DNA of 64,000 nt from Phycisphaera sp. Lineage in GTDB: Bacteria; Planctomycetota; Phycisphaerae; Phycisphaerales; UBA1924. Location: contig JACKGZ010000003.1 of the NCBI GenBank assembly GCA_020639255.1, forward strand, positions 62,001 to 126,000, written 5' to 3'. Shown here one piece after another: positions 61,064 to 64,000 of this stretch. Position numbers and translations under genes: made by a program. How positions within the stretch are numbered: position 1 is the stretch's first letter; every line of letters begins with the position of its first letter. Below the pieces are notes generated by a model that ran no database searches, had not been told where the DNA came from, and was given only the letters and a program-made list of their open reading frames with translations.

Positions 61064-64000
61064 TTGAAATATACACTGATCGCCGGCGCGCTCGTCGCGT
61101 TCTCGGGTATCGCTGCCTCCCAGGAGCAGCTGCACTTCACCTACCTGTGGCACCTCGAGCAGCCGATCTACTGGCCCGACCAGTCGCGCCAGCCCGGCGC
61201 GCCCGACCGATACGAGAATGCGTGGGAATCGATCCAACGCAAGTTCGCCGGCGCCGGGAACCCCGAGAACGACCTCGTCGATATTTTCTCGAAAGCCGAC
61301 CGCGTCGCGGCGTACCAGTACCGCGTCCGTGATTCGATCGATTCGATCCGCTGGGCGCCCGAGGCCGGCGCACAGATCAGCTACTCGGGCGGGCTCATCC
61401 GCAATATCGAGTCGCTCGGGAACGCGAACCAGCTCGGCTACACCCCGTCATGGAACCAGCCCAACCGTGAGGCCCGCGGCTGGCGCACGAGCGGGCAGAA
61501 CAAGCCGCGTCTCGACGTCGTCATCTTCCCGTACCACCACAGCCTGATGCCGCTGCTCGAGGAGAGCACGCAGCGCAAGGAGATCCAGGCCTACCAGCAC
61601 ACCTACACGCAGGCGTGGGGGACATCGGCGCCCATGTCCAAGGGCTTCTTTCCGTCCGAGATGGCGTTCTCCGAGCGACTCGTCAAGGTGCTCGACCAAG
61701 AAGGCATCGACTGGTCGATCGTGAGCGCCGAGAAGATCAGCCGCGCATGCGAGGACTTCCCAGTCGTACTCGGCTCAGGCGGTGTGAATTGCGAGCCGCC
61801 CAACCTCGCCGACATGATCAATCCCGCGCAGGGCGCCGGAGCGTACTACCGCGTGCAGATCTCGCGCGGCTGCGCACCAGCAGAGGCGTACCCGTTCGCA
61901 CTGACGCCGCGCCGCGTGCGATACGCCGATCCCGCGTCGAACCCGGACAGTCCGACGCTGTACGAAATCATCGCCGTGCCCGCGAGCCAGTCCGTGTCGT
62001 GGGAAGACGGCTACAACCCGCTCGGCACCCAGCACTTCCAGGCGCTGCAGACACGCAACAACCCTTCACGCCCGATGCTCGTCACGCTCGCGCACGACGG
62101 CGACAACGCCTTCGGCGGCGGGTTCTCCTACTACCTCGAAGCCACGCCCAATCTCGTCTCATCCGCCCAGTCACAGGGCTTCCACGCGACCGTGGTCGAG
62201 GAGTATCTCGCCGACCACCCCGTGCCCGCGAGCGATGTCGTTCACGTCGAAGACGGCGCTTGGGTGAACGCCGACGGCGACTTCGGCTCGCCCACGTTCC
62301 TCAACTGGAACTACCCACCCGTCAACGCGCAGGGCCAGGTCGACATCGAGAACGGCTGGGCCGAGGACATCCGAAACTGGGCCGTGATCACCGCCGCCCA
62401 GAACCACGTCGACACCGCCGAGCAGATCTCATCGGACAACGGCCTGCCCGTGCGCATCGCCGACGTTGTCTCACCGAGCGGGTCGTCTCGCCCCGCCGAG
62501 CGGGCATGGCACTTCTTCCTCGGGGCGCTCAACTCGGGCTACATGTACTACGGCACCGCCCTCGACTTCGAGGTCAAGCCCACGATCGCCTGCAACGAGG
62601 CTCTCCAGCACACGGCGCAGGTCATCCCGACGGGCGTCGATCACACGCCCCCGACGATCTGGATCCCGCAGCGTTTCCCGTGGAACCCGGGTTCGACGAA
62701 CTTCGGCTCGCCGCACGGCTACACGCCGACCGTCATGCCGACCGACTTCCACGTCTGGACGTTCGTTGACGATGTTTCGGGTGTCGCGTCCGTCTCGCTC
62801 AAGTACCGCGTCGACGCCGACGGCGTGAACCCGCTGAACGACTACCACAACGAAACCTACGAAGGCCGCCCGACCGCATCCGGCACTCCCGGTGACTGGA
62901 CGAGTCTTCCGATGACGGGCCGCGCGTTCCCCGCGGGCAATTTCTTCAACGACCCGTCGATCAACTTCTTCGAGATGCCCGCTGACATCGCCGACCAGTA
63001 CTTCGTGCAGGTCTCGGGCCTCTCCGAGGTGCTCGTCGACTACTACGTCGAAGCGGTCGACACGCTCGGCAACGTCAAACGCTCGCCGATCCAGCACGTC
63101 TGGGTGGGCGATGGCAACGGCTCGAACCCGGGCGGTGACCGCGTCGCACTCGATCCCGAGATGCCCGTCGCGGGTCAGTCCGTCACGGTCACATATGACC
63201 CGGCGGGCGGGCCGCTCGTCGGAGCCGGCTCGGTGCTCATGCACTACGGCTTCAACAGCTGGTCGAGCGTCATCTCGCCCGATCTCGCGATGACCTACAA
63301 CGCGACCGAGCAGACTTGGTCCATCACCGTCCCTGTTGCTGCGAGCGCGACGCAACTCGATATCGTTTTCAACAACGGCTCGGGCACCTGGGACAACAAC
63401 AACGGCCAGGACTGGCACTTTGCCGTCTCGGGAGGCGAGCCGCCCAAGTTCACGCTCGACGGCACGCTCGACGCAGCGGCGACTCTGGTTGCGCAGAACG
63501 CAGGGCTCTCGCTCTACGCGGGTCTCGACGGCGATCAGCTCTACGTCGCGATGACCGCGCCGACCACGCGGGATCACTTCCTGCTCCTGGCGGAAACCCC
63601 GGGCCCGCTCGGTTCGGCGATGTGGGCCAAGGGCGGGCAGGTCGCGGGCTGGGACGCGTTCATCGGCGCGGAGTCGACCAACCCATTTGCCGGCTGGTTC
63701 GATGCCGTCAGCGCCACCGTTGCCCGCGGCGGCGTGGTCGAGGGCCTCATCAATCTGAACGCTGAGTTCAGCGGCAACATCCCCGAAACCATCCACATCG
63801 CGGTGGGGGCGTACCAGACCGACGACGGCGGCGCGCTCCAGGCACAGGCGCCAGCCGGTGACGGCGACACGGCGCTCGAGGCTGCCGAGTACATCGCCAT
63901 CAACCTCTGCGAACTCGATGGCTCGTGCGACGAGTGCCTGGCAGACGTCAACGGCGACGGCCTCGTCACCCCCGCCGATTTCAGCGCGTGGGTGGCGGCG
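61064..64000 (+). CDS. Secreted GH57-family glucanase with CBM25-like and GC-type dockerin-like domains, 3' end missing
   Basis: At least 979 residues, open to the window edge without a stop. TTG 61064 starts a signal peptide (KYTLIAGALVAFSGIAASQ), one base after the upstream stop; translation is probably coupled. The GH57-like domain begins HFTYLWHLEQPIYWPDQ. A GFFPSEMAFSERLVKVLD segment matches the family's catalytic-Glu motif (about 197), and LAHDGDNAFGGGF (about 342-354) its catalytic-Asp motif. A fibronectin-like region follows (about 560-690). MHYGFNSWSSVISPDL and FNNGSGTWDNNNGQDWHF (about 724-785) are characteristic of CBM25 starch-binding modules. The dockerin-like part DVNGDGLVTPADFSAWV begins at about 960 and is cut by the edge. 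Confidence 0.88.
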   Translation, partial: MKYTLIAGALVAFSGIAASQEQLHFTYLWHLEQPIYWPDQSRQPGAPDRYENAWESIQRKFAGAGNPENDLVDIFSKADRVAAYQYRVRDSIDSIRWAPEAGAQISYSGGLIRNIESLGNANQLGYTPSWNQPNREARGWRTSGQNKPRLDVVIFPYHHSLMPLLEESTQRKEIQAYQHTYTQAWGTSAPMSKGFFPSEMAFSERLVKVLDQEGIDWSIVSAEKISRACEDFPVVLGSGGVNCEPPNLADMINPAQGAGAYYRVQISRGCAPAEAYPFALTPRRVRYADPASNPDSPTLYEIIAVPASQSVSWEDGYNPLGTQHFQALQTRNNPSRPMLVTLAHDGDNAFGGGFSYYLEATPNLVSSAQSQGFHATVVEEYLADHPVPASDVVHVEDGAWVNADGDFGSPTFLNWNYPPVNAQGQVDIENGWAEDIRNWAVITAAQNHVDTAEQISSDNGLPVRIADVVSPSGSSRPAERAWHFFLGALNSGYMYYGTALDFEVKPTIACNEALQHTAQVIPTGVDHTPPTIWIPQRFPWNPGSTNFGSPHGYTPTVMPTDFHVWTFVDDVSGVASVSLKYRVDADGVNPLNDYHNETYEGRPTASGTPGDWTSLPMTGRAFPAGNFFNDPSINFFEMPADIADQYFVQVSGLSEVLVDYYVEAVDTLGNVKRSPIQHVWVGDGNGSNPGGDRVALDPEMPVAGQSVTVTYDPAGGPLVGAGSVLMHYGFNSWSSVISPDLAMTYNATEQTWSITVPVAASATQLDIVFNNGSGTWDNNNGQDWHFAVSGGEPPKFTLDGTLDAAATLVAQNAGLSLYAGLDGDQLYVAMTAPTTRDHFLLLAETPGPLGSAMWAKGGQVAGWDAFIGAESTNPFAGWFDAVSATVARGGVVEGLINLNAEFSGNIPETIHIAVGAYQTDDGGALQAQAPAGDGDTALEAAEYIAINLCELDGSCDECLADVNGDGLVTPADFSAWVAA

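Noticed and set aside
61615..63796. Plus-strand 384-codon frame and minus-strand 441-codon frame near the right edge
   Set aside because: Both are shadows of the GH57 frame that runs without stop from 61064 to the window edge.

Overview
The window looks like chromosome from a planctomycete of the Phycisphaerae type. The DNA is GC-rich. It carries repeated secreted-protein modules of the form D-N-DG...PADFSAWV (the GC-type dockerin-like module known from Phycisphaerales), many pilin-like proteins starting GFTLIELLVVIAII, an ECF sigma factor overlapping a large Ser/Thr kinase gene, and a PEP-CTERM protein. No rRNA, CRISPR array or insertion sequence was seen.

Layout. 1-6065: core genes (transglutaminase-type protein, PilZ-like protein, ribonuclease Y, parvulin-type lipoprotein, zinc-ribbon membrane protein). 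6214-9798: two near-duplicate pilin-like genes flanking an AT-richer secreted dockerin gene. 9904-12064: serA-serC serine biosynthesis operon, then an exported S9 peptidase. 14592-14663: tRNA-Gly(TCC), the target of a 22,823-bp integrated element (14618-37440) bounded by a perfect 57-bp direct repeat. The element holds a tyrosine integrase, a TOPRIM/AAA replication-type protein, an excisionase-like HTH protein, an unknown protein, a type I restriction-modification operon (hsdR-hsdS-hsdM), and a copper/silver export cluster: a Cys-rich exported peptide, CusC-, CusB- and CusA-like proteins, a YHS/acetolactate-decarboxylase-like fusion and a CopA-type ATPase. 37500-38796: decayed DNA with remnants of a TPR protein and a dockerin protein. 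38797-42782: sigma factor and kinase. 42848-48555: secreted and surface proteins (S74 chaperone-domain protein, small dockerin protein, PEP-CTERM protein, multi-domain dockerin protein). 48709-64000: an alpha-glucan use cluster: GH13, pilin-like protein, sugar ABC transporter (permease, binding lipoprotein, double ATPase), GH31, GH13-dockerin, and a GH57-CBM25-dockerin gene cut by the window end.

How it fits together. The glucan cluster appears to degrade starch-like polymer outside the cytoplasm, with enzymes carrying the dockerin-like module, and to import the products by a ribose-type ABC system. The element gives copper or silver tolerance plus DNA restriction.

The most striking observation is that the attachment site lies inside the integrase coding frame. 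In the integrated state the integrase stops at a TGA completed by one chromosomal tRNA base. The remaining 72 codons sit in the same frame at the far end of the element, so the excised circle would encode a 548-residue integrase instead of 476. A second is the fusion of an acetolactate-decarboxylase-like fold to three YHS-like metal-binding segments inside the copper operon.
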